Source: Gp1-AA133 sp964641665
GTDB taxonomy: Bacteria; Acidobacteriota; Terriglobia; Terriglobales; Acidobacteriaceae
Length of the DNA stretch: 64,000 nt
Assembly (NCBI GenBank): GCA_964641665.1
Contig: CAZXKO010000080.1
Location: 1-64,000, forward strand
Reading direction: 5' to 3'
Position numbers and translations under genes: made by a program
Shown: piece by piece, positions 15,388-23,851 of the stretch
Position numbering within the stretch: the first letter of the stretch is position 1
Layout of the letters: each line of letters starts with the position of its first letter
The notes under the pieces: generated by a model
Told to the model about the DNA's origin: nothing
What the model saw: the letters and a program-made list of their open reading frames with translations, nothing else
The model's database searches: none

Positions 15388-16887
15388 TTAGTCGCTGGCG
15401 CCCTGCGCGGCGGCTTTGTAGAACGTCGGGCCTAGCAGGACGCGGTTGCGGCCACCTTGCTTGGCGGCGTAAAGGCCGGCGTCGGCGGATTTGACCAGTT
15501 CGTCGCGCGCGGTGCCGTGGTCGGGGAAGGTGGCCACGCCGGCGCTGATCGTCACCGGGCGGGGAACGCCGGGGAACTGCCAGCTTTCCACCAGGCGCCG
15601 GAGTTTTTCGGCGACGGCCAGAGCGTGTTGCGGATTGGTCTGCGACAGCAGGATGGCGAACTCTTCCCCACCGTAGCGACACACCACATCAATCTTGCGC
15701 AGCTGCTGATGAAAGACGGAGGAGACCTGGCGCAGGACTTCGTCGCCCAACAGGTGGCCGAACTCGTCATTGAGCCGTTTGAACTGGTCGATATCGACCA
15801 TGACGATGGCCATGCCGCTGTTGAAGCGGCGGGCGCGGTCGATTTCCTCCACCACGCGCAACTCGAAGAAGCGCCGGTTGAAGATGCCAGTGAGCCCGTC
15901 AAGATAGGCGAGCTGCTTCACGCGTTCGACGTAGTGGGCGTTCTGGATGGCGGTGGCGCAAATGTCGGCGACGGCCTCGAGCGATTCGATGTCGCCTTCC
16001 TGAAAGTTGCCAGATTGTTCGCTTTCGAGCACCAGCACACCCAGAGTCTGACCGAACGAAACCAGGGGAATACACATGCGCGACTGGGTTTCGTGAGAGA
16101 AGCCGCCGCGCTCGGAGCTGGTGCGCACGTCGTTTTCAATGAGAGTTCGACCAGCGGCCAACGCCCGACCCCACAGACCGCTGGTGGCGGGCAGGCGTCC
16201 GCCGGCAGGCGGAGCAGCGTTGAAGCGACCCTGGCTGGCGCGCAGCACCAAACCGTCATCGTCGCGCAGAAGCACAGAGACGTGGCCCACCTGGAAGGTC
16301 TGCTGGATCACCGAACAGACTTTGATCAGGAGTTCCTCCTGGTCGAGAACGGCAGTGGTTTCGCGGGCGACCGCGTTGATGACTTCGAGCTGACGAGCGC
16401 GCTGACGTTCGAGCGAGTACAGGTGCGCGTTCTGCAACGCCATGGAGGCCTGAGTGGAGAAGAGGGTCAGCAGATCGATCGTGTCTTTGTCGAAGTGGTC
16501 GAGATTCTCGCTTTGGCAGTCGAGCACGCCAACCACTTCGTGCCGCACCATGAGCGGGATGGCCAGCTCTGATCGCGTGCTCTTCGCGGTGGAAACGTAG
16601 TTGGAGTCTTTGGACACGTCGGCGGCATAGATGGGACGCTTCTGGCGTGCAGCGGAGCCGGTGATTCCGCGATCCAGCGGGAGACGGAGGTCTTCAGTAC
16701 CCGGGTCCCAGCCGATGACGCAGCGCGGGTGAAGCGCTTGGGTTTCCTTGTCGAGGAGCAGGATCGCCACGTTCTGTAAATGGAAGAAGTCCCGCGCAAT
16801 GACCAGGATGCGCTGCAGGACCTCGTCCAAGTCGAAGGTCGAGAGCACCGCCTGGCCCGCGTCGTAGAGAATGGCGATCTTTTGCAT
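15388..16887 (-). CDS. Diguanylate cyclase with two GAF domains
   Basis: Soluble signalling enzyme making c-di-GMP. It has two GAF sensor domains (about residues 20-165 and 185-320) and a GGDEF domain (about 330-490). The active-site motif is GGEEF (406-410), compatible with catalysis, and an RxxD inhibitory site (RKID, 397-400) sits exactly five residues upstream, so product feedback is expected. The GAF ligands cannot be inferred. It stands alone on the minus strand, convergent with the sigma operon. Confidence 0.93.
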   Translation of the reverse strand: MQKIAILYDAGQAVLSTFDLDEVLQRILVIARDFFHLQNVAILLLDKETQALHPRCVIGWDPGTEDLRLPLDRGITGSAARQKRPIYAADVSKDSNYVSTAKSTRSELAIPLMVRHEVVGVLDCQSENLDHFDKDTIDLLTLFSTQASMALQNAHLYSLERQRARQLEVINAVARETTAVLDQEELLIKVCSVIQQTFQVGHVSVLLRDDDGLVLRASQGRFNAAPPAGGRLPATSGLWGRALAAGRTLIENDVRTSSERGGFSHETQSRMCIPLVSFGQTLGVLVLESEQSGNFQEGDIESLEAVADICATAIQNAHYVERVKQLAYLDGLTGIFNRRFFELRVVEEIDRARRFNSGMAIVMVDIDQFKRLNDEFGHLLGDEVLRQVSSVFHQQLRKIDVVCRYGGEEFAILLSQTNPQHALAVAEKLRRLVESWQFPGVPRPVTISAGVATFPDHGTARDELVKSADAGLYAAKQGGRNRVLLGPTFYKAAAQGASD

Positions 16888-16961
16888 GCAGCGGGAAGAT
16901 TTTATCGTTTAAGGAGAGAGTTACCGAGGTGCCGAAGGTAACCAGGGGAGGGCTCGGCTGG

Positions 16962-17005
16962 GCGAGGGCGAGGACGCCCTCGCGACAGCCGGCGGGGGCG
17001 CCGGC
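16962..17005. repeat. REP-like hairpin pair
   Basis: GCGAGGGCG-AGGA-CGCCCTCGC (16962-16983) and GCCGGCG-GGGG-CGCCGGC (16988-17005). It lies upstream of the GGDEF gene and downstream of the small membrane protein gene. The same two-hairpin design is seen inside ispE. Confidence 0.75.
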
Positions 17006-17025
17006 GCTACATGTCAGGGTCAGTC

Positions 17026-17235
17026 TTAGCGGCGGCGCCAGCGCTGGGCGGTGCGGATGAGGCCGAAGGCGACCAGACAGAACCAGAAGTCGACGGCCAG
17101 ACCCCAGTCCACGGCAAAGAGCTTGTGGCGAGCGAGCGGGGGCAGGGAGGGCATGAGCACGTAGTAGGCGGCGTTGCCCAGCAGCACGGCCACGAGCGAC
17201 TGCACGAAATTCACGACCACTGAAGGTTTAGACAC
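17026..17235 (-). CDS. Small membrane protein, hypothetical
   Basis: 69 residues with two hydrophobic segments (about 8-28, VVNFVQSLVAVLLGNAAYYVL, and about 44-62, WGLAVDFWFCLVAFGLI) and a basic C terminus TAQRWRRR. No motif beyond the helical hairpin. It lies between a REP pair and a family A repeat, so it is a free-standing unit. Function unknown. Confidence 0.6.
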   Translation of the reverse strand: MSKPSVVVNFVQSLVAVLLGNAAYYVLMPSLPPLARHKLFAVDWGLAVDFWFCLVAFGLIRTAQRWRRR

Positions 17236-17293
17236 CGCGATCCGGTCCTGGGGAGAGTGAGTTCCCGTACCTAAGGGCCGTCGTTATTACCGC

Positions 17294-17353
17294 CGCGAAA
17301 CACAAGGTCCCTCGACTTCGTTCGGCTTGCGCCTCATTGCGCTCGGGATGACA
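17294..17353 (+). repeat. Dispersed intergenic repeat, family A (copy 3)
   Basis: GCGAAACACAAGGTCCCTCG, ACTTCGTTCGGCTTGCGCC, TCATTGCGCTCGGGATGACAG, between the divergent small membrane gene and recG. Confidence 0.85.
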
Positions 17354-17450
17354 GTCAGGAGAAGGGGAGTGTTTTGGGGGCAACCGAATGGCACTGGGGT
17401 CGCCGCCTCCGTTCCTCGCTTCCCTGTTACCATTTTCCTCGGCCTCACGC

Positions 17451-19706
17451 ATGCTTGAGCTTTCCACCTCGGTGCAATACGTAAAAGGAATCGGTCCGCG
17501 GCTGGCGGAAATCCTCGCGGGTAAGGGGATTCATACCGTTGCCGACCTGCTTCATTATCTGCCTTTCCGCTACGAGGATCGACTGAACCCGCGGGGCATC
17601 GGGGAGTTGCGGGCGGGCGAGATGGCGAGCGTGATCGCCGAGGTGCGCACCTCGGGGTTTTTCACCACGCGGCGTGCGCCGATCTTCCAGATGATCGCCG
17701 GACAAGGCCGCAGCCGGCTGAAGTGCCTGTGGTTCAACGGCGGCTACCTGCGCGACAAATTCAAGCCGGGGCAGATGGTCGCTCTGTATGGAAAGGTCGA
17801 AGCCGACCGCAACCGTGAATTGCAGATCGTGCAGCCGCAGTTCGAGATTCTGGGCGATACCACCGAGGATGGAGGCAGCGAGGCCGCTGATGAGAAGCGA
17901 GCGGCGTCGCTCGAGGTTGGGCGGATTGTACCCATCTACGAGTCGGCGGGGCAGGGCCGGCTCACGGCGCGCTGGTTTCGCCGCATTATCCGGGCAGCGC
18001 TTGAGAACATGCCGCCGGATCTGCCGGATCCGATTCCCGCGGTCGTACGCTCGCGAATGGCGCTGGTGACTCCGACAGAAGCGCTGTGGAAGGTGCATTG
18101 GCCGGACGCGGGCGAGAGTCTCGCGGACCTGCAGTCGGCACGGACTCCCGCACACCTGCGTTTGATTTTTGAGGAGCTCTTCTTCGTGGAGTTGGGGCTG
18201 GAACTCAAGCGCAGGCAGATCAAGGCGCAAACTGGCATCGCGTTCCAACTGGACGAGCGCTCGCGTCAGGCCATCAAGAAGATCCTGCCGTTCCACCCGA
18301 CCGAGGCGCAGAAGCGCGTGCTGAAAGAGATCGCGTCCGACATGGAGAAGCCTTCTCCGATGCGGCGCCTGCTGCAGGGCGACGTGGGCTCGGGGAAGAC
18401 GATTGTCGCCTTCGAGGCGGCCATCATTGCGATTGAGAACGGCTACCAAGTAGCGCTGATGGCGCCGACGGAAATCCTGGCGCAGCAGCACTATTTTTCC
18501 GCGCGACGGATTCTGGAGAACGCGGGGTACCGGATTGTTCTGCTGACCGGGTCGGTGGAGGCGGATCGCAAGCGGGACATCCGGCGGCACATCGCGCAGG
18601 GCAACGCGCACCTGGTTATCGGCACGCACGCGTTGCTCGAAGAGACGGTGGAGTTTGCCAAGCTCGGGCTGGTGATCGTGGACGAGCAGCACCGCTTTGG
18701 CGTGATCCAGCGATTGAAGCTGATGAAGAAGACGAATGAAGAGGTGGCGGGAACGGGGGGGTCGGGGTCATCGGTCCCGGCGGCAGGCGCGAGCGGGAAT
18801 GGGGGGAAAGGCGTGGCAGCGCGTACGGTCGAGTCCGGCGCAGCAGGTCCGGCGGAGCCCGATGTGCTGGTGATGACTGCGACTCCCATTCCACGGACGC
18901 TTGCTCTAACGCTGTACGGTGACCTTGACCTGAGCGTTTTGGACGAGATGCCGCCGGGGCGAACGCCGATTGTCACGAGGAGGGTTTCGGACGAGCGCTC
19001 GGCGGAGGTGTGGGAGTTCTTGCGCAAGCAGGTGGCGGCGGGGCACCAGGCCTATGTGGTGTATCCGGTAATCGAGGAGAACGAGGAGCGGGAACTCAAG
19101 GCGGCGCTGAAGATGTACAAGGAGCTCAGCAACCGCGTGTTCGCGGATTTGAAAGTCGGCCTGCTGCACGGCCGCCTGGACAGCGATCTCAAAGAGCAGG
19201 TGATGCGGATGTTCCAGCGGGGGGAGCTGAACATCCTGGTGTCGACGACCGTCATTGAAGTTGGCGTCGACGTGCCCAACGCCACGGTGATGGTGGTGGA
19301 GCATGCCGAGCGTTTCGGCTTATCGCAGTTGCACCAGCTGCGCGGGCGCATCGGGCGCGGGGGCGCGAAGTCGTTCTGCGTTCTGATGACGGGAGGAAAG
19401 GTTTCAGAGGAAGGGGAACGGCGGCTGGATGCGATGGTCCGCACCAGCGACGGATTTCAGATTGCCGAGCTGGATTTAGAACTGCGCGGGCCGGGGGAGT
19501 TCTTCGGAACGCGGCAGGCAGGGATGCCGAGCTTTCTGGTCGCCAACCTGATTCGCGACCGGCAGATTCTGGAGGCCGCCAAGCGCGAGGCGGCCGCGGT
19601 GATCGCGGGACCGAACGCGGAGATTTCCGCGGAAGAGATCGACCGCGCGGTGCGGCATATGCGAAAGCGCTGGCAGCATACTTATGGGCTGGTGGAGGTG
19701 GGGTAG
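17451..19706 (+). CDS. recG: ATP-dependent DNA helicase RecG
   Basis: Branch-migrating helicase that remodels stalled replication forks. The N-terminal wedge domain is followed by helicase motifs: Walker A GDVGSGKT (about 309-316), DEQHRFGV (motif II), TATPIPRTL (motif III), and VSTTVIEVGVDVPNA, LHQLRGRIGRG (motifs V/VI). 751 residues is longer than usual because about 40 Gly/Ser/Ala-rich residues (about 430-470) sit between motif II and TATPIPRT. MLELSTSVQYVKGIG (ATG 17451) matches the family start better than the in-frame start at 17388. Confidence 0.95.
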   Translation: MLELSTSVQYVKGIGPRLAEILAGKGIHTVADLLHYLPFRYEDRLNPRGIGELRAGEMASVIAEVRTSGFFTTRRAPIFQMIAGQGRSRLKCLWFNGGYLRDKFKPGQMVALYGKVEADRNRELQIVQPQFEILGDTTEDGGSEAADEKRAASLEVGRIVPIYESAGQGRLTARWFRRIIRAALENMPPDLPDPIPAVVRSRMALVTPTEALWKVHWPDAGESLADLQSARTPAHLRLIFEELFFVELGLELKRRQIKAQTGIAFQLDERSRQAIKKILPFHPTEAQKRVLKEIASDMEKPSPMRRLLQGDVGSGKTIVAFEAAIIAIENGYQVALMAPTEILAQQHYFSARRILENAGYRIVLLTGSVEADRKRDIRRHIAQGNAHLVIGTHALLEETVEFAKLGLVIVDEQHRFGVIQRLKLMKKTNEEVAGTGGSGSSVPAAGASGNGGKGVAARTVESGAAGPAEPDVLVMTATPIPRTLALTLYGDLDLSVLDEMPPGRTPIVTRRVSDERSAEVWEFLRKQVAAGHQAYVVYPVIEENEERELKAALKMYKELSNRVFADLKVGLLHGRLDSDLKEQVMRMFQRGELNILVSTTVIEVGVDVPNATVMVVEHAERFGLSQLHQLRGRIGRGGAKSFCVLMTGGKVSEEGERRLDAMVRTSDGFQIAELDLELRGPGEFFGTRQAGMPSFLVANLIRDRQILEAAKREAAAVIAGPNAEISAEEIDRAVRHMRKRWQHTYGLVEVG

Positions 19707-19764
19707 GTAGTAGCAGCGGAACTGCGTTCTGTGCCGCAGGCGGAAACGCAAGGTCCAGAGACGC

Positions 19765-19814
19765 CAGGTCCCTCCACTGCGCTCGGCTTTCGCCTCACTT
19801 CGGTCGGGATGACA
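19765..19814 (+). repeat. Dispersed intergenic repeat, family A (copy 4)
   Basis: CAGGTCCCTCCACTGCGC, TCGGCTTTCGCCTCACTTC, GGTCGGGATGACAG. It lies between the converging recG and cNMP-binding genes. Confidence 0.85.
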
Positions 19815-19832
19815 GGTTTGGGGGAGCGAGGC

Positions 19833-20309
19833 TTAGGTCGGCTTGGTGACCATTTGCTTTAGACCGATTTGATCGCGCATGCGGCGGGACAGATTGACCG
19901 CCAGCGAGCGGTAAAAGCGGGAACCGAGATGGGGGAAAAGTTCGAAGAGATCGGAGAGAGCGGACCACTCGATGGCACAGGCCTCGACATCGTCTGCGGC
20001 GGTGACGGTGGCGCTGGCGATTCCGTTCTCGAGGAAGGCCATCTCGCCGCAGATCTCGCCGGGACCAATCTCGGCGATGAAGGCTTTTGGAAACGCTTCG
20101 ACCTTCGCGTGGCCGCGCAGCAGCAGGAAGACCTTCTTGGTCTGCTTGCCCTGCTTGATCAGCGACTCGCCTTTTTTGAAGATCACCTTCTGGGTGCGGT
20201 CGACGATCAGGGTCCAGTCATTCGGCGTGAGATGCTCCAGGCGGTTCCTGGCGGTGCGCAGAACCGACAGCAATTCCTCGTGAGCAGGATCGGTCTTTGG
20301 ATGAGTCAT
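19833..20309 (-). CDS. Cyclic nucleotide-binding domain protein
   Basis: 158 residues consisting of one CRP/cNMP-binding beta-barrel: IFKKGESLIKQGKQTKKVFLLLRGHAKV, then the phosphate-binding-cassette region IGPGEICGEMAFLENGIASATVTA. It ends in a helix (FYRSLAVNLSRRMRDQ) with no helix-turn-helix, so it is unlikely to bind DNA itself and may act as a sensor or adaptor. Start MTHPKTD at 20309; an in-frame ATG at 20336 is less likely. It is divergent from the small zinc-finger-like gene at 20521, with a perfect palindrome between them. Confidence 0.85.
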   Translation of the reverse strand: MTHPKTDPAHEELLSVLRTARNRLEHLTPNDWTLIVDRTQKVIFKKGESLIKQGKQTKKVFLLLRGHAKVEAFPKAFIAEIGPGEICGEMAFLENGIASATVTAADDVEACAIEWSALSDLFELFPHLGSRFYRSLAVNLSRRMRDQIGLKQMVTKPT

Positions 20310-20461
20310 GTACCTGTTCGACTCCCAAGCGAACATCGAACAGCGAAGTAAGATGCCCGAGGATAGCAGAAAGCCGGAGTCGGGACAGGTAACTAAGGGT
20401 CGACCTGCGGGCTTTGTGAGAGGGTTGGGCAGAAATCATGTGCCGGTTTGCTCTTCCACCA

Positions 20462-20478
20462 CACTTTCTGAGAAAGTG
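20462..20478. promoter_or_regulatory. Perfect 8+1+8 palindrome, candidate operator
   Basis: CACTTTCT-G-AGAAAGTG lies 43 bases before the start at 20521 and within the divergent control region of the cNMP-binding gene. There is no T tract, so an operator is more likely than a terminator. The binding protein is unknown. Confidence 0.4.
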
Positions 20479-20520
20479 GTGTCGCAAGAAATCATCTGCG
20501 GCAGGATTGATTCGATCGCT

Positions 20521-20745
20521 ATGGCAACGCTCAGCGAGTTCAAATGCGAAATCTGCGGAATTGTGACGGAGAACCCGATCCACTGGTTCGTGATCGAATG
20601 TGGGGACCTGAAGCTCTCCGTCCATAAATGGAGCGTCGAGGCTGCCAACGGCGCGGGCGCGCGGCATTTCTGCGGGGAACGTCATGCCCAGGTGTTTATC
20701 AGCCGCTGGTTTGACTCGGTTTGCGTGCCTCCCAAGCCGGCGTAG
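20521..20745 (+). CDS. Small Cys/His-rich protein, hypothetical
   Basis: 74 residues beginning MATLSEFKCEICGIVTENP, with a CxxC knuckle. A second Cys/His group, RHFCGERHAQVFISRW, follows near the C terminus, so a structural zinc site is likely. ATG 20521 is preferred: the frame is open upstream to 20308, but that part overlaps the control region and lacks family character. The gene is close to lipA (60 bases) on the same strand. Function unknown. Confidence 0.65.
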   Translation: MATLSEFKCEICGIVTENPIHWFVIECGDLKLSVHKWSVEAANGAGARHFCGERHAQVFISRWFDSVCVPPKPA

Positions 20746-20805
20746 AACGGGCCGGCCCCCGCTTTCGACGAATCCGCTCGTCCCCATGTAAAATCAAGTA
20801 GATAA

Positions 20806-21720
20806 ATGGCAGGCGCTTCTCAACTCGTGCAGATTGAACTGGGCCCTCCGGTGCGGCAACCGAAGCCGGAATGGCTTCGGGCCAAGGCGCCAGTGGGCGA
20901 CAATTTTCACAATCTGAAAAAGCTGGCGCGCGGTCTGGGGCTACACACGGTTTGCGAGTCGGCGCAATGCCCCAATATCGGCGAATGCTGGAACCATCGC
21001 ACGGCCACGTTCATGCTGCTGGGTGACATCTGCACGCGGCGTTGCGGGTTCTGCGCGGTGCCCAAGGGCAAGCCCGAGGCCATCGACTGGGACGAGCCGC
21101 AGCGGGTGGCCGAAGCGGTAGCAACGCTGGGCCTGAAACACGCGGTCGTGACCAGCGTCAATCGCGATGACGACAATGTCGGCGGGGCGAGGATTTTTGC
21201 CGAGACCATTCGCGAGATCCGCAAGCTCATGCCCGACTGTCGAGTGGAAGTGCTGATCCCGGACTTTCAGGGACTGGAAGAACCGCTGCGGATCGTGCTC
21301 GAGGCGCGGCCGGACGTGCTGAACCACAACACGGAAACTGTCCCAAGGCTCTATCGCGCTGTACGTTCGGGGGCGCGCTACCAGCGCACTCTGGATTTGC
21401 TCGAGAATACGAAGAAATTCTCGCCAGGCATGGTGATCAAAAGCGGAGTGATGGTCGGCTTGGGCGAGGCGATGGACGAGTTGATCGATGTGTTCCGCGA
21501 TCTCGGCGAGCGCGGTGTCGATCTGCTGACGGTGGGGCAGTATCTGCGACCGTCGAAGGATCATTTGCCGATCGCACGGTTCTACACTCCCGAGGAATTT
21601 CGTTTCATGAAGGAACAGGCGCTGCGGTTTGGCTTCCGGCACGTGGAGTCGGGGCCGCTGGTACGGTCGAGTTACCACGCGCACGAGCAGGCGGAAGCTA
21701 CTTCGAGCGCGCCCGCGTAG
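20806..21720 (+). CDS. lipA: Lipoyl synthase
   Basis: Radical-SAM enzyme inserting two sulfurs into octanoyl groups on lipoyl domains. The auxiliary cluster motif CESAQCPNIGEC (Cys50, 55, 61) and the radical-SAM motif CTRRCGFC (Cys76, 80, 83) are both intact. NHNTETVPRLYRAVRSGARY and the C-terminal GPLVRSSYHAHEQ are family features; the RSSYHA serine ligates the auxiliary cluster. 304 residues is standard. No lipB is seen nearby. Confidence 0.97.
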   Translation: MAGASQLVQIELGPPVRQPKPEWLRAKAPVGDNFHNLKKLARGLGLHTVCESAQCPNIGECWNHRTATFMLLGDICTRRCGFCAVPKGKPEAIDWDEPQRVAEAVATLGLKHAVVTSVNRDDDNVGGARIFAETIREIRKLMPDCRVEVLIPDFQGLEEPLRIVLEARPDVLNHNTETVPRLYRAVRSGARYQRTLDLLENTKKFSPGMVIKSGVMVGLGEAMDELIDVFRDLGERGVDLLTVGQYLRPSKDHLPIARFYTPEEFRFMKEQALRFGFRHVESGPLVRSSYHAHEQAEATSSAPA

Positions 21721-21871
21721 TTCTCTGTTTACCCCTTCCCGTCCGAGTCAATTTTTCTGAGAACGTGAATTTCTTGCTGCGAGCCTACGCCTGCGGCAAC
21801 GCGCTGCGCGTTAGACCGACCGCAAATTTCGCATAAGCAATAACTTACGGCCTGGATTGGCCGCAGTTGCG

Positions 21872-21888
21872 TGGCACCCCACGTGCTT
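21872..21888 (+). promoter_or_regulatory. Candidate sigma54 (-24/-12) promoter
   Basis: TGGCAC-CCCAC-GTGCTT: GG at 21873-21874 and GC at 21885-21886 are exactly 12 bases apart, as sigma54 promoters require, with one mismatch in the -12 element (GTGC for TTGC). Expected start is near 21898, giving a leader of about 56 bases for the secreted protein gene at 21954. Confidence 0.5.
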
Positions 21889-21953
21889 CATCCTGTGTAC
21901 GCCTGAATCGTCGCATTGAAGCAATCGCTGTATACGTTTCAGGAGAACCGGGT

Positions 21954-22367
21954 ATGAAGAACAAGGGATTCTGGCTCGAGTTGATTGGGCTAAGCGCCGC
22001 GGTGGCATGTGGACTCGCGATCGCGCTAGCCGTCGTGACTGCGACGACTGCGGTGGCGCTGCCGGCGCGGGAAATGCCGTCGGCGCTTGGGGCCGACGAC
22101 GCCGCGAACAGACCAAAAACATTTACGGGCGTTGTGACCGATACGTCCTGCCGCGCCAGACACCCGGCTTCTGACAAGAATGCCGCTGAGTGCACGCGGG
22201 AATGCGTGAAGAAGGGTGCCAGGTACGCGCTGGTCGCCGGCGACAATGTCTACACGCTGGATGGCGACGCGGATGAGGTGAATCGGCTGTCAGGACAGCG
22301 GGTACAGGTCGAGGGAATTCTCGAAGGAAGGGTTGTGACCGTCAACTCCATCGCAGCAACCCAGTAA
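21954..22367 (+). CDS. Small exported protein with OB-like domain (DUF5818-like), hypothetical
   Basis: 137 residues. The N-terminal signal or anchor is MKNKGFWLELIGLSAAVACG to VALPA. The mature part has TFTGVVTDTSCRARHP, CTRECVKKGARYALVAGDNVYTLDGD and RVQVEGILEGRVVTVNSI: short strands with three Cys residues, resembling small OB-fold secreted proteins frequent in Acidobacteria (the DUF5818 link is from memory). An AGGAGA ribosome site precedes ATG 21954. A sigma54-type promoter lies upstream and a hairpin terminator follows. Function unknown. Confidence 0.7.
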   Translation: MKNKGFWLELIGLSAAVACGLAIALAVVTATTAVALPAREMPSALGADDAANRPKTFTGVVTDTSCRARHPASDKNAAECTRECVKKGARYALVAGDNVYTLDGDADEVNRLSGQRVQVEGILEGRVVTVNSIAATQ

Positions 22368-22395
22368 GGTCGAACTTTTGACCGAGACAATAATG

Positions 22396-22424
22396 GGCGG
22401 GAGCCATCGGGTCCCGCCTTCATT
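22396..22424 (+). terminator. Hairpin terminator of the secreted protein gene
   Basis: GGCGGGA-GCCATCGGG-TCCCGCC followed by TTCATTCGTTTT. Seven-pair stem 28 bases after the stop at 22367; it may also act on the converging PIN-TRAM gene. Confidence 0.6.
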
Positions 22425-22429
22425 CGTTT

Positions 22430-23623
22430 TTAGTCAGCGGGACGGTCCACCATCATGGGCTGCGGTTTCTTCACTTCACCTCCGTTGGGAATCGCAGCGG
22501 GAATCGGGTTCGCCGGCGACGACGCTGTGCTGATCGCGCGAGATGGTTCAGAACGGGCGGCCGCGCGCTCGTCCCACTTGCCGAAGATCATCTTGCCGGC
22601 CGTGGTCTGCAGCACCGAGGTGACCGAGATGTCGATGGTCTTGCCGATCATCTTGCGCGCGTTGTCGACCACGACCATGGTGCCGTCATCGAGGTAGGCA
22701 ACACCCTGGTTGTATTCCTTGCCTTCTTTCAGGATGAACACGCGCATGGTCTCGCCCGGCAGCACGATCGGCTTGAGCGAGTTCGCGAGCTCGTTGATGT
22801 TGAGCACGGCCACGCCCTGCAGCTGCGCGACTTTGTTCAGGTTGAAATCGTTGGTGATGATTTTGCCTTCGTAGAGCTTGGCCAACTCGATCAACTTCAA
22901 ATCGACTTCGCGGACGCTGGGAAAATCATCTTCCACGATCTGAATGTTGAGCGAGGCGACTTTCTGCAGGCGCTGCAGGATGTCGAGGCCGCGGCGGCCG
23001 CGGTTGCGCTTGAGCGAGTCGGCGGAGTCGGCCACCAGTTGGAGCTCGCGGAGAACAAACTGGGGCGTGACGATGACGCCGTCGAGAAAGCCGGTTTCGG
23101 CGATGTCGGCGATGCGGCCGTCGATGATCACGCTGGTGTCGAGAATCTTGTAGCTCTTCTTCGACTGTTTCTCGCCGCCGAAGATGCCGCCGAGCGCCGC
23201 CAGGTTCAGGAGGTCGCCTTTGTTGGCCCCCACGATCAGTCCTACATAGGCCATGAGCAGCATGACCAGGATCTGCAGGAAGCTCTGGGTGTGGCCTTCG
23301 GGAACACTGCTGCGGATGACCAATGCAAACAGGTAGGCGCCGATGATGCCCAGGATGCTGCCGATGGCGGCGCCAATCAGGCGCTTCAGGCTGACCAGGC
23401 GAAGCCGCCACTCGAAGAGGATGACGGCGATCCCGATGATCACGCCTACCGCGGCGTCCCATTTGGCGCTCAGGCCGAAGGGTTCTATGACGTAACAGGC
23501 AACGGCAACGATGAGAACGAATAAGAACCGAACCAATACCAAGTCCACGAGTATGGACCTCCTCGGGAAGGTTCGCCTGCCGAACTTCGGGCAGACTTCG
23601 CGCATCCCGCGCTGGCCTCTCAC
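22430..23623 (-). CDS. Membrane PIN-TRAM domain protein (YacL-like)
   Basis: 397 residues. Four N-terminal transmembrane helices (about 25-155) are followed by a PIN nuclease domain with ILDTSVIIDGRIADI, FVLRELQLVADS and IITNDFNLNKVA (acidic residues of the metal site). A TRAM RNA-binding domain follows (GETMRVFILKEGKEYNQGVAYLDDGTMVVV), then a low-complexity Ala/Pro/Ser tail. The same architecture as Bacillus YacL suggests a membrane-tethered ribonuclease, though activity is inferred. The first 25 residues are atypical, and a start near 23551 (GTGGACTTG) is possible. Confidence 0.88.
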   Translation of the reverse strand: MRGQRGMREVCPKFGRRTFPRRSILVDLVLVRFLFVLIVAVACYVIEPFGLSAKWDAAVGVIIGIAVILFEWRLRLVSLKRLIGAAIGSILGIIGAYLFALVIRSSVPEGHTQSFLQILVMLLMAYVGLIVGANKGDLLNLAALGGIFGGEKQSKKSYKILDTSVIIDGRIADIAETGFLDGVIVTPQFVLRELQLVADSADSLKRNRGRRGLDILQRLQKVASLNIQIVEDDFPSVREVDLKLIELAKLYEGKIITNDFNLNKVAQLQGVAVLNINELANSLKPIVLPGETMRVFILKEGKEYNQGVAYLDDGTMVVVDNARKMIGKTIDISVTSVLQTTAGKMIFGKWDERAAARSEPSRAISTASSPANPIPAAIPNGGEVKKPQPMMVDRPAD

Positions 23624-23851
23624 GCCCTATCGGAAGCCAACGATCTTTAAATGCGGAGCCATGAATGGGAGATGAAACGTGCTCCGCTCCCGCCCGGTAC
23701 GGGCCCCGGCACGGGCAAAACAAGTAAGTACGACCGGCCCAGTATATACCTACGTCGGATAGTCCCAAATAGCCATCCCGTGGGGTTTCAACGGCGGGCG
23801 GTGGGTCCGGACGCGAGGCGGTCGCGCGGCGCTGCTGATAGACTCGTGGGT

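Noticed and set aside
15457..16572. 371-codon open frame on the plus strand
   Set aside because: Antisense shadow of the GAF-GGDEF gene.
17389..17404. TGGCAC with GC 12 bases on, just before recG
   Set aside because: The -12 element is TCGC rather than TTGC and recG is not a plausible sigma54 target; judged chance.
17445..18692. 415-codon open frame on the minus strand
   Set aside because: It is antisense to recG, whose helicase motifs are unmistakable; long antisense frames are expected at this GC content.
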